Positions 8,627-17,600 of a stretch of 64,000 nt of DNA are shown one piece after another. The notes under the pieces are model-generated. The model was given only the letters and a program-made list of their open reading frames with translations, was not told the origin of the DNA and did no database searches. Source of the DNA: Sulfuricella denitrificans skB26 (GTDB taxonomy: Bacteria > Pseudomonadota > Gammaproteobacteria > Burkholderiales > Sulfuricellaceae). The DNA is taken from assembly GCF_000297055.2 (NCBI RefSeq), contig NC_022357.1, forward strand, positions 2,305,501 to 2,369,500, written 5' to 3'. Within the stretch, counting starts at the first letter, position 1. Each line of letters starts with the position of its first letter. The position numbers and the translations under genes were made by a program.

Positions 8627-9070
8627 ATGAGCGCCCATATCGTAGCTCCCACCATGCAGGTCAGCATCGTCAGCCTGGAAAGCGAAATTTACTCCGGCGT
8701 GGCGCTGCGCATTGCTGCACCCGCACTGCTCGGCGAGGTGGGCATACACCCGCGCCATGCGCCGATGCTGACTCCGCTGAAAGAAGGCGAAGTACGCATC
8801 CTTACTCCAGACAACACGCTGGAACTGATTTATGTCTCGGGCGGCCTGCTTGAGGTGCAGCCGACACTGGTGACCATCCTGGCCGATACTGCCGTTCGCG
8901 CGAAGGGCAGCGACCATGCCGCCGCCACGGAGGCCAGAAGGCTGACCGCGGAAGCGATGCAGCACATGGATCATTTAACCACTCATGACAGGGCTTACGC
9001 AGAGTTGCTGCTCAGCATTGCAGACATGATGGGTGAAAGAGAACGCCTCAGAAAACGCCACCGCTGGTAA
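8627..9070 (+). CDS. Orphan F1-ATPase epsilon-subunit-like protein (AtpC paralogue)
   Basis: The 147-residue protein has the two-part epsilon architecture: an N-terminal beta-sandwich (MQVSIVSLESEIYSGVA, then LGEVGIHPRHAPMLTPLKEGEVRI, VSGGLLEVQPTLVTILADTA) and a C-terminal helical hairpin (about residues 98-147) that is basic at its end (RERLRKRHRW). The EVGIHPRHAP segment corresponds to the canonical GxxGILPGHAP. No other ATP synthase subunit is nearby, so this is an extra copy outside the atp operon, paired with a nucleotide-kinase-like gene. It could replace the housekeeping subunit under some conditions or have a different role. Confidence 0.8.
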   Translation: MSAHIVAPTMQVSIVSLESEIYSGVALRIAAPALLGEVGIHPRHAPMLTPLKEGEVRILTPDNTLELIYVSGGLLEVQPTLVTILADTAVRAKGSDHAAATEARRLTAEAMQHMDHLTTHDRAYAELLLSIADMMGERERLRKRHRW

Positions 9071-9156
9071 GAGCCTCTAGAATTATTTTACCTTCTGCCG
9101 CACCTCACGCACATGGCACCCGCGCCACCTCGTATCACGACATCGCCATGTGCGCC

Positions 9157-9286
9157 CCCTCTCTCCTAACTCTCTCCCACGAGGGACGCCCTCACCTCAA
9201 TCCTCTCCCGCAAACGGGAGAGGAAGCAAACGTGAAGTGCACTTGTTTCTGATCTGAGGGACGAAGTGTCGCTTCGCGACGTTCAC
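9157..9286. repeat. Dispersed intergenic repeat with hairpins (copy 1)
   Basis: Two blocks, 9157-9179 and 9256-9286, recur at 51501-51523 and 51532-51562. The first block differs at one of 23 positions and the second at three of 31. Between them a perfect 10-bp stem (TCCTCTCCCG / CGGGAGAGGA, loop CAAA) lies at 9201-9224. The second block folds as GTCGC-TTC-GCGAC; the other copy has CTCGC-TTC-GCGAG, so the outer pair changed on both sides. Looks like a REP-type element at gene ends. Confidence 0.6.
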
Positions 9287-9287
9287 A

Positions 9288-10010
9288 TTAAAACCTCTCA
9301 TGCGGTGCCAAATAACGCCATTGCCCAGGCGGCAATTTGGCCATCGACACCCGCCCGATCCTGATCCGCTTCATGGTCAGCACCTTTAGCCCAACACTGT
9401 TGCACATATGAGCAATCTGGCCGGGTTGAGCACCCTTGAGAGCGAAGCGCAGGCGGGTTTCATTTTGCCAGCTGACTTTGGCCGGGGGCAGCGACCGGCC
9501 ATTAATACTGAGCTTGTGATTGAGACGCTTGAGCCCATCGGGCCCCATTTCGCCAGCAACCTCAACGATGACCTCCTGCTCTACGGTGGCGGCATCGTCG
9601 AGCAGCTTGCGCGCTACTCGCCAGTCCTGGGTAAATACCAGCAAGCCGCTGGCGTTCGCCTCTAACGGCGTGGTCGGGGTCAGCTGTGCAAAGTGTTGCT
9701 TGAGCATGGGGATGCCGGAGAGGTCGTCAGCCGCCCGAGAGTCGGCGGTAAGCAGAGACTGTACGAAACCGTCACCCATGCCTGCATCATGGCCGGGCGG
9801 CAAGTGCAGCAAGATGGTTACCGGCTCAATCGGTGCAAGACTGGCGTCGGGGTGAAGCTCAACCTTCTGCTGCGACACCTTGAACTGGGGTTCTTCCACC
9901 ACTTGCCCATCCACCATTACCCAGCCGCCCACGATATAAAGCTCGGCCTCCCGGCGAGAGCAGGGGACTAATTCGGCAAGGCGTTTTGCGAGGCGAACGG
10001 GTTCTGTCAT
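9288..10010 (-). CDS. S4-domain RsuA/RluF-like pseudouridine synthase homologue with altered active site
   Basis: Residues about 5-55 form an S4 RNA-binding domain (RLAKRLAELVPCSRREAELYI, then GGWVMVDG). The rest resembles the RsuA/RluB/RluE/RluF synthase fold: TPLEANASGLLVFTQD aligns with the family motif GRLDxxTSGLLLLTND, and IAHMCNSVGLKVLTMKRIRIG matches the conserved end R(Q/M)...GL.V..L.R..IG. In the motif the catalytic Asp of GRLD appears as Glu (PLEAN) and the preceding Arg is absent. The protein may therefore be inactive as a synthase, or be an active variant. AGGAGG lies before the ATG. At 240 residues it is of normal length. Confidence 0.75.
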   Translation of the reverse strand: MTEPVRLAKRLAELVPCSRREAELYIVGGWVMVDGQVVEEPQFKVSQQKVELHPDASLAPIEPVTILLHLPPGHDAGMGDGFVQSLLTADSRAADDLSGIPMLKQHFAQLTPTTPLEANASGLLVFTQDWRVARKLLDDAATVEQEVIVEVAGEMGPDGLKRLNHKLSINGRSLPPAKVSWQNETRLRFALKGAQPGQIAHMCNSVGLKVLTMKRIRIGRVSMAKLPPGQWRYLAPHERF

Positions 10011-10228
10011 GACAGGGCCTCCTGGAATGGAAAAACGCCATTGTAACCGCCCTCGTCATGCAGAAACGCGGTATTCTTACGATCATGAAAAACTTGAAAC
10101 AGGGAATCAACCCTTTCCATCGGTACTGAGTCACTGAGCTTGCCTGTCTCGACTTCTTCAGCATTCGTCGCAGAAAGCAAAGACGGCACCATTGGTGCAA
10201 ACACACCTTGAAATTCACTTAGAGACAT
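10007..10228 (-). CDS. Possible small protein overlapping the S4 gene start
   Basis: A 73-residue frame (MSLSEFQGVF to FPFQEALS) ends in TGA that overlaps the ATG of the downstream S4 gene as ATGA, and its last codons contain that gene's ribosome site. This arrangement is typical of translational coupling, and the composition is protein-like. No family is recognised and no good ribosome site precedes its own ATG, so it may be chance. Confidence 0.3.
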   Translation of the reverse strand: MSLSEFQGVFAPMVPSLLSATNAEEVETGKLSDSVPMERVDSLFQVFHDRKNTAFLHDEGGYNGVFPFQEALS

Positions 10229-10235
10229 TCTGATC

Positions 10236-11669
10236 ATGATCGATTTGAAACCGGCTGCCGCAATTGCAAAACGCTTTATTTTGCCAACGCTATTGGCGCT
10301 AATCATTTTGGGAATCCCGCTGGGATACCAATATTACAAGCTTCATAAAGAGAGGGGCTCATTAACCGCTCTCCAGGCCGATCTGGAAAAGAAAAAAACC
10401 GAGCTTGCCGCAAAGAGCGCTAGCCGGGAAGCCGAGCAGGCTGAAAAAGTGAAAGCGCTCGGCGTAAAGGAAGCCGAGTTGATCTCCATGGCGAGTCAGC
10501 TCAAAAAATCAATGATTTTTCTGAACAAACGTGAGAATGAATACCAGGACGCACTCGTCAAGTTCCAGCAGGAACAAGCCCTGGCACACCAAAAGGCAAA
10601 ACAAAGGCCCTTGAAACGGGCAGAGATCCAGCCACCGAAACGAGCGCCCTTGAAACGCGACGTGAAAGTTTCACCAAAAAAACGCCCCTCTTTGGGCACG
10701 GCCCCCAAGAAACTCGTTGAAGCCAAAGAGATGCTCCCGGCAATGGTCAGTCCTCCTCCCATAGCACCTCCCCCAGTAGTCAAACTTGAGGAAAGCCTGC
10801 CTCAGGCAAGACCCCCTGGCGCTTGCGCCTCTGCCGATGGGCGCACTGACGCGACAAGAGAAATGGCTCGCCTCAAAAGAAAGATTTCCGCCACAAGCTT
10901 TAAAATCAACTATCGCCCCGTCGCTCTGACCCCGAACATTCGGTCTGGCTTTCCCGAAGACTTATTGCGGAGGCTAGGGGAAAGCGATGAGTTTCTCCCG
11001 CGCAATGTCTCTCTCGGAACAGGATATCCGCCCCTAAACGCACAATCCGGTTCACTCTCAAGCACGGATGCCGCGCGCGACGTGGCATTTAAAACAGGGA
11101 GTCAATTTGTCTTGTCCGGCGTCATCGATGCCGGCATCGGGCGCACCGATTATGGTCGGTGGGTAGAGGTGGAAGTCGATGCCTATGATGGCCTTACCGG
11201 AGTACTGGTAGCTAAAAGACGCCAGGGCATGGAGATTGCCGGCGAAAATGAAATTGAAATCAGATCGCTCTTCGGTAGTACCCAGTATTTCAGTACGCCC
11301 TTTGGAAAGCGGTTCGATGAATTAATGAAATCACTCGTCAAGGGCATCAGGACTGATCTGGCCTGCATGCCTTTCACGGCGCAAATTACCGGTATCGACT
11401 TAGACAATAACAAAATCCATATCGATGGAGGGACCTCCTCTCGCGTAGCGCCAGGAGATAAATTCATTGCCTATCGTTCCGCCAGGCGAATTCAGTCAGA
11501 GTCCGCATCCGGAGGAGTGCTGGGAGCCCAGACCATTCCCGTCGCGTCCCTGACCATCAGACAGGTATTCCCTTTATTCTCGATAGGCGAATTGTCAGTC
11601 GACCCCAGAAAAACCGAACTTCATGTGGGTGATTTTGTGAGTGCGCAAAAAACACATATAGGAAAATAA
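10236..11669 (+). CDS. Membrane-anchored coiled-coil protein with FlgT-like domains
   Basis: The 477 residues begin with a membrane anchor (about 16-36, LPTLLALIILGIPLGYQYY), followed by a long coiled coil (about 38-115, rich in Lys/Glu), a Pro/Lys/Arg-rich linker (about 120-190) and a folded part. Residues about 215-380 (FLPRN, GSQFVLSGVIDAG, VEVDAYDGLTGVLVAKRR) and 385-475 (ITGIDLDNNKIHIDGG, VAPGDKFIAYR, ASLTIRQVF) resemble the middle and C-terminal domains of the flagellar H/T-ring protein FlgT. Unlike FlgT it has an uncleaved-looking anchor and no flagellar neighbours. The folded part would lie in the periplasm. The resemblance is from pattern memory and needs a profile search. Confidence 0.55.
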   Translation: MIDLKPAAAIAKRFILPTLLALIILGIPLGYQYYKLHKERGSLTALQADLEKKKTELAAKSASREAEQAEKVKALGVKEAELISMASQLKKSMIFLNKRENEYQDALVKFQQEQALAHQKAKQRPLKRAEIQPPKRAPLKRDVKVSPKKRPSLGTAPKKLVEAKEMLPAMVSPPPIAPPPVVKLEESLPQARPPGACASADGRTDATREMARLKRKISATSFKINYRPVALTPNIRSGFPEDLLRRLGESDEFLPRNVSLGTGYPPLNAQSGSLSSTDAARDVAFKTGSQFVLSGVIDAGIGRTDYGRWVEVEVDAYDGLTGVLVAKRRQGMEIAGENEIEIRSLFGSTQYFSTPFGKRFDELMKSLVKGIRTDLACMPFTAQITGIDLDNNKIHIDGGTSSRVAPGDKFIAYRSARRIQSESASGGVLGAQTIPVASLTIRQVFPLFSIGELSVDPRKTELHVGDFVSAQKTHIGK

Positions 11670-11816
11670 AAACAACCACAAGGAAATTTCGTTGTACGGC
11701 GACAGAACCTGAACCGAAACGCCGCCCAGCAAACTTTCTGTCGTTATAATGCTGCCATGTCGAACGAAAATATCAGCCTTGCCATCCTGTTTGCCTGCGA
11801 ATAAGAGACACTAATA

Positions 11817-12557
11817 ATGGTTAATTTCGGTGCGATCATCATCGGCGACGAACTGCTCAGCGGCAAGCGCCAGGACCGGCACTTCCAGCACGTAGTTGAA
11901 ACGCTGGCACAGCGCGGGCTGGAACTCAAATGGTGTCGCATCATCGGCGACGACCCCGCGCTCATCATTGCGACCCTGCGCCAGACCCTGCCGCAGGACG
12001 ATATCGTATTCAGCTTCGGTGGCATCGGCGCCACCCCCGACGACCATACCCGGCAATGCGCAGCCGAGGCTGCTGGCGTGCCGCTCTACCGCCACCCCGA
12101 TGCGGTGGCGGAAATCGAGGCGCGCTTCGGCGTTGAAGCCTACCCACGGCGCATCCTGATGGCCGATCTGGCGCAGGGCAGCCGCATCATCCCCAACCCG
12201 TTCAACCGCGTCCCAGGCTTTTCCCTCCACCATCACCACTTTCTGCCCGGTTTTCCGCAGATGGCGTGGCCGATGATGGACTGGGTGCTGGACACGCTCT
12301 ACCTGGAGATTCGCAACCAGGCGCCGGAAACCGAAGCCGTGATCACCGTGCTGGACGCCATGGAAAGCCCGCTTCTCGACCTGATGAACGAATTCGTCCG
12401 GCGCTACCCGGACCTGCGATTTTCCAGCCTGCCGCATATCGGCGAAGAGGGCGAACGCAAGGTTGAATTCGGCTTGCGCGGATCGCGACCGCTAGTCATC
12501 GAGGGGATGAACTATCTCAAGACGGAAGTGGAAAAACTGGGGTTCCGCTGGACCTGA
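11817..12557 (+). CDS. Molybdopterin-binding-domain protein (CinA N-terminal-like)
   Basis: The 246-residue protein opens with FGAIIIGDELLSGKRQDRHF and continues with VFSFGGIGATPDDHTRQ, the two MoaB/MogA/CinA fold motifs (GDE.L.G and GG.G.T.DD). The C-terminal nicotinamide-nucleotide amidohydrolase domain of full CinA is absent; stand-alone versions of this size are common in proteobacteria and are annotated as molybdopterin-binding or competence/damage-inducible proteins. The reaction is unknown. Its neighbours give no pathway clue. A hairpin followed by T residues lies 40-60 nt after the stop. Confidence 0.82.
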   Translation: MVNFGAIIIGDELLSGKRQDRHFQHVVETLAQRGLELKWCRIIGDDPALIIATLRQTLPQDDIVFSFGGIGATPDDHTRQCAAEAAGVPLYRHPDAVAEIEARFGVEAYPRRILMADLAQGSRIIPNPFNRVPGFSLHHHHFLPGFPQMAWPMMDWVLDTLYLEIRNQAPETEAVITVLDAMESPLLDLMNEFVRRYPDLRFSSLPHIGEEGERKVEFGLRGSRPLVIEGMNYLKTEVEKLGFRWT

Positions 12558-12598
12558 CGGGCATAGCGATAAGTGCCGCCCCGAATCAAGTATCCGGA

Positions 12599-12617
12599 TT
12601 CCGGGTCAGGCCCGGAA
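12599..12617 (+). terminator. Hairpin, probable terminator or short repeat
   Basis: TTCCGGG and CCCGGAA pair over a TCAGG loop, then GTTTTTA follows 6 nt later. It lies between the CinA-like gene and the convergent diguanylate cyclase gene. The sequence type (CCGGGTCA..CCCGGAATGACG) is also seen as a genomic repeat in many proteobacteria. Confidence 0.45.
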
Positions 12618-12721
12618 TGACGAGTTTTTAGAGGTGCCCTTGTTTCTCCGCGCCTCTGCGGCAAATGAACTTCTGTTTTTAATGTGACGACCCGGATTTG
12701 GCCGGGATGTGGTTGGCGCTT

Positions 12722-14620
12722 CTAATGGGAGGCAGGCATATCCTGGGAAAAACGATATCCATTCCTTCCCGACGCTTTCACTGCATACATCGCAATATCT
12801 GCTTTTTTCATGAGCTCTACCGCATCATCAGTGCCTTGGATCGGGTAAACGGCAATCCCGATGCTGCAAGTAATCTTCAACTCATGACCCTGGATGAAGA
12901 TGGGCAGCCTCAACGTTCCAATGATTTTCTCTGCTACAGTTGCCGCATTCTGTGGATAGCTGATTTCTGACAGGACGATGACAAACTCATCCCCACCTTG
13001 CCGGGCAATAGTATCTTCACTTCGCACACAAGTATTCAGCCGTGCAGCCACAACCTTCAAAAGTTCATCCCCGACATCATGCCCCAGCGTGTCATTAATG
13101 TTCTTGAAATGATCGATATCCATGAACATGATCGCCAAGGACCTTTGGTGACGCTCTGCGTGAGACAGGGCCTGATTAAGTCTGTCAAGCAACAACCGGC
13201 GGTTGGGAAGGTCGGTCAAAGTATCGTAGAAGGCCAGCTGGCGAATTTTCTCCTCCGCCTTCAAGCGCAGAGTAATGTCCTGGAAAGCCGCCACAGAACC
13301 TGTCAATTCCCCATTCCTGATGATGGGGCTGGACACGATGGAAACCGGGATTATGCTTCCGTCTTTTCGGACCAGATTGTCATTCAGTGCGCGGTAGGTT
13401 TTACCGGTGAGAATGGTCTGGAGAACAGGGCAATCCTGAGTGGGAATCGGGGCCCCATCCGTACGCTTGTAGTGGAAAGTTTCATGGCCCTTCCTGCCGA
13501 GGAGCTCAGCTTTGCTCCATCCCAGCAAGCGCTCCGCCTCAGGGTTTACGAAGGTGACACATCCCTCCTTATCCAACACATAAACACCTTCTCCCAAGGT
13601 GGAGGTGATTTCACGCAGCTGGTTTTTGCTTTCTTGCTCTTTCCTGTAATTCAGCATCAAACCACGGGAAAGCAATCCAATGGCCACCAGGAGCGCAATC
13701 ATTACAGCGCTATAAATCAAGGTGTTGCGACGCCATGCCGCCAGAACATCCTGTTTGGACAAACCCACGACGACGATGAGCGGCAGATTGCCTACCTGGC
13801 GATAGCTGAAGATACGCTCAACGCCATCGATGCTTGATTTCCCTGTAACGGTTCCCTTGACAGGGTTTTTCTGTAGAGCGACAGAGACTGAGCCGCCACG
13901 CACCGATTTCAAGCGCTGACTTTCACTGATGGGGAAACGGGTAATGACATAAAGGTCTTTGCTTAATAGGGTAATATTGCTGTTTTTCCCCAGATCCAGC
14001 GTGCTGAAAAAGTCTTCGAAATACGACAGTGCAATATCCGAGACGACAATTCCGGCAAAGCTGCCGTCAGCATAATTCAGGCGTCGACTGAGCATGATTT
14101 TCCAACCGGAATTGGCGTGGCCAACTTCAGGTTCTGAAATGTCCAGCCCCAGCGCGGAGTTGTCCCGATGGCGGATAAAATAGGGGCGGTCACCATAGTA
14201 CGAGGGGGAGGCGTTTTCTTTCTGAGAGCTAGCCAGATTGTAACCATCCGGCCGGATAACCCGTATTCTGAATATTTCAGGAACGCTCTCCTGGCGCTTT
14301 TTCAGATAGGCGTGAGTATCGCCAGAAAAAGGCTTTTCTTCGCCTTTATTAGGTACGATTTCGCCTGCGATTTGCTGGATAAGAAGATCTGTCTTCTGGA
14401 TAACCGAGTTGGCATGTTCCTCGAGTACATGGGCCATGTTCTGGCTATCCGTAGTGGCGCGGGCCAATTTCTCGTCATAGCTTTGTTTCAGCCCGTTCAC
14501 GAACACGCCAATGAGACCCAGCATGATAATAAGCAAAGCAACAGGCCAGGTGCTTTGCTTAAAAATATTTTTATTTGTGGTCATGTTAATAATCTGAGGA
14601 TCGAATTCTGAGGCACTCAT
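12722..14620 (-). CDS. Membrane sensor diguanylate cyclase (Cache-PAS-GGDEF)
   Basis: The 632-residue protein makes c-di-GMP from two GTP. It has a first membrane span (about 26-46), a periplasmic double-Cache-like region (about 50-300, with YYGDRPYFIRHRDN), a second span (about 305-325), a PAS domain (about 340-455, TLGEGVYVLDKEGCVTFVNPEAERLLG) and a GGDEF domain (about 465-625). The active-site motif GGDEF is intact and is preceded at the right distance by RSED, the RxxD inhibitory site, so product inhibition is expected. Two ATGs (residues 1 and 13) are possible starts; neither has a clear ribosome site. It lies 75 nt behind the larger GGDEF-EAL-receiver gene on the same strand. Confidence 0.9.
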   Translation of the reverse strand: MSASEFDPQIINMTTNKNIFKQSTWPVALLIIMLGLIGVFVNGLKQSYDEKLARATTDSQNMAHVLEEHANSVIQKTDLLIQQIAGEIVPNKGEEKPFSGDTHAYLKKRQESVPEIFRIRVIRPDGYNLASSQKENASPSYYGDRPYFIRHRDNSALGLDISEPEVGHANSGWKIMLSRRLNYADGSFAGIVVSDIALSYFEDFFSTLDLGKNSNITLLSKDLYVITRFPISESQRLKSVRGGSVSVALQKNPVKGTVTGKSSIDGVERIFSYRQVGNLPLIVVVGLSKQDVLAAWRRNTLIYSAVMIALLVAIGLLSRGLMLNYRKEQESKNQLREITSTLGEGVYVLDKEGCVTFVNPEAERLLGWSKAELLGRKGHETFHYKRTDGAPIPTQDCPVLQTILTGKTYRALNDNLVRKDGSIIPVSIVSSPIIRNGELTGSVAAFQDITLRLKAEEKIRQLAFYDTLTDLPNRRLLLDRLNQALSHAERHQRSLAIMFMDIDHFKNINDTLGHDVGDELLKVVAARLNTCVRSEDTIARQGGDEFVIVLSEISYPQNAATVAEKIIGTLRLPIFIQGHELKITCSIGIAVYPIQGTDDAVELMKKADIAMYAVKASGRNGYRFSQDMPASH

Positions 14621-14695
14621 AATTCATGCGCTTAAGTATCTCGTTTTGCCGTTCAATATACCATATCGCTTGCAGACTCTGCCCCAGACGGGTTC

Positions 14696-17600
14696 CTAGG
14701 CCCGTAATTTACAGCGACCTTCGTGCTCCAGAAATGCCGCTTTGACTGAGTCGAGCATTTCCCTGTCGTTCCAGGGCTTGGTGATGTATTTGTAAATTGA
14801 GCCTTGATTGAAAGCCTCGGCAATCAATTCCAGGTCGGTGTGGCCGGAAAGAACAATACGCACCACATCAGGGTAGAGCCGCTTGACCCTGCCCAGGAAT
14901 TCGATGCCGCTCATTTCCGGCATTCCTTGATCTGACAGGATCACGCCGACCCGATGGCTGGCCAGCAGCTCAAACGCCTCGGTCGGACTATGCGCAACCA
15001 GAATACGATAACCCTCGTGGCTGAACTGACGGGTCAAGGCAGCCGTCACATTCGATTCATCGTCCACCAGCAACAGCGTGCGTCGCCCACTCTCGTCAGC
15101 CTGGCCATTCAGCGTCAGCTTTCGCCCACTCCGCAGCATCTGCTCGAAATCTCCGACCGGAACCGGGCGACTGAAAAAATAGCCCTGCATTTCGTCGCAG
15201 CCATGGCTACGCAGGTACTCCAGCTGCCCCTCCGTTTCCACCCCTTCGGCAATGACATTCAACCCCAGGCTGTGCGCCATAGTGATAATAGCAACGACGA
15301 TGGCGGCATCCTTGGGGTCCCTCGTGATCTCCCGGACAAAGGACTGATCTACTTTCAGCTTGTCGATGGCGAATTGCTTCAGGTAGCTGAGCGAAGAATA
15401 GCCGGTGCCGAAATCGTCAATCGAAATCGTCATTCCCGCCTCTTTCAGTTCCCGTAGCACCCTGATCACCCGATCCGTATCCTCCATCATCGCGCTTTCG
15501 GTCATCTCCAGTTCCAGGTAGCGCCCGTCGATGCCCGAGTCCAGCAGCACCCCGGTCGTCATCTTGACCAGATGACGCTGCCTGAACTGATGCGCCGACA
15601 GGTTTACCGCCACGGGCGGCGTCATCATCCCGCCATCCTGCCAAGCCTTGATCTGGGCGCAGGCCGTCCGCATCACCCATTCACCGATCGGAAATATCAG
15701 GCCGGTTTCCTCCGCCAGCGGGATGAATTTCAACGGAGAAACCAGCCCCATTTCCGGATGTTGCCAGCGTATCAACGCTTCGGCGCCGATGATCTCGCCG
15801 CTATGCAGATTAACCTGCGGCTGGTAATACAGCAGCAGTTCGCCGTTATCCACCGCATGACGCAGACGGGTTTCCAGATTCAGCCTTTCGACAGAACTGG
15901 TGTTCATTCCCTCGTTATAGAAACGGAAAGTGTTCCCGCCACCCTTCTTGGCACGGTACATGGCCACGTCGGCATTTTTCAGCAATTCTTCTGCACTGGC
16001 GCCGTCCTTGGGGTACAAGCTGATGCCGAGACTGGCACTAATAAACACCTCCCGGCCGGAAATACTGAAGGGTTTGGTCAGGGCATCGAGAATCTTCTGG
16101 GCAACCGGAATCGCGCTATCCGCTGTATCCATTTCCACCAGAACAACGAACTCGTCGCCCCCCAGGCGAGCCACGGTGTCGCTGTCGCGCATCAGATCGG
16201 TCAGGCGCGCTGCCATGCCACGCAACAATTCATCGCCTGCACCATGGCCGAGGCTATCGTTGATTTCCTTGAAGCGGTCAAGATCGAGCAGCAACAGGGC
16301 CACCACGGTTTTCTCCCGGACCGCCCGCTCGATCAGCAGGCCGATGCGATCATTGAGTATGGTGCGATTAGCCAGACCGGTCAGGCTATCGTGCGTGGCC
16401 TGATGCGCCAGTTGCTCCTCATAATGTTTGCGCTCGGTGATATCCCTGAAGGTCACCACGGCACCGGCAATCTTCCCGCTTTCACGCATGGGGATAACCA
16501 CATAATCCGCATAAAAACCGCTGCCATCCTTGCGCCAGAGCATCTCATCGCTGCCTTGATGGTTAACGCCGCCTTCAATCGCTTCATGCATCGGGCATTC
16601 CTGATGCGGAAACAGTGTGCCGTCAGCCTTCCTGCAATGCACAGTATGATGAAGGGGCAAACCGAGTAGTTCACCCCCCTGATAACCCAGCATGGATGCT
16701 GCTGCCGGATTAACAAAGGTAATCATGCCTTCCCTGTCCACCCCGCAAATCCCTTCTCCGGCCGAATCCAGAATCAGCTGATTGCGATAGCCCAACTTCT
16801 CGACCTCATGGCTGGAGTGCACAAGCTGTTTTTGCCATGCCTCCAGATTATCCGCCATCTCGTCAAACGAGCGCGCCAGTTGACCCAGTTCCTCTTCGTC
16901 ATGCGGCAACCCGGAGCGGGCGGTAAGATCGCGCTGGCCCATTTTCCTGGCCGCACTGGACAGAGCCCGAACACGCTTCAACACCAGCAGATCACCGCCC
17001 ACCCATGCCAGCGTGAGCACCAGCAAGCCCATCCCCACCATCAGCAACACATTGCGGACAACTGCATGATTGGCCTTGGCATACACCCTCTCGGCGGGAA
17101 TACCCACCACCGCATAGGCGCAACAGCGGGGCCGGCTGAATAAGGGAGTAAACGCAAATATCCGCCGGACGCCATCCAGACCGACACCATCATAAGTTCC
17201 CTCACCCTGCGACTGCTGAATTTGCTTGTATAGCGGCAGGGTAGCCATCGATTTGCCGACGTAATTTGCAGGATCTGGATGGTGGGCCAGGACTCTCCCG
17301 CTTCCATCCAGCAAGGTGACGACATCCCCTGTTTCCAGGTGCGGGGTTTCAGCCAGGCGTTCGTTCAAGAGGTCAAGGTCGAGGAAAACGAACATCACCC
17401 CCCAAACCTGCTTATCGGCATTGATGAGCGGATAGCCAAAATGAATACCTCGCTTGGCGGCCACTCGACCTTCCTGATAGTCCCCGATGGAAAGCTCCCG
17501 GGTCGCGACCGCGCTCTGAAAGAAGACACGATCCGCCACGTTCACCGGCCCAGGCAACGGCAGCGCGCTGCACACAACGTCGCCGTTGCTGAGCGCAACA

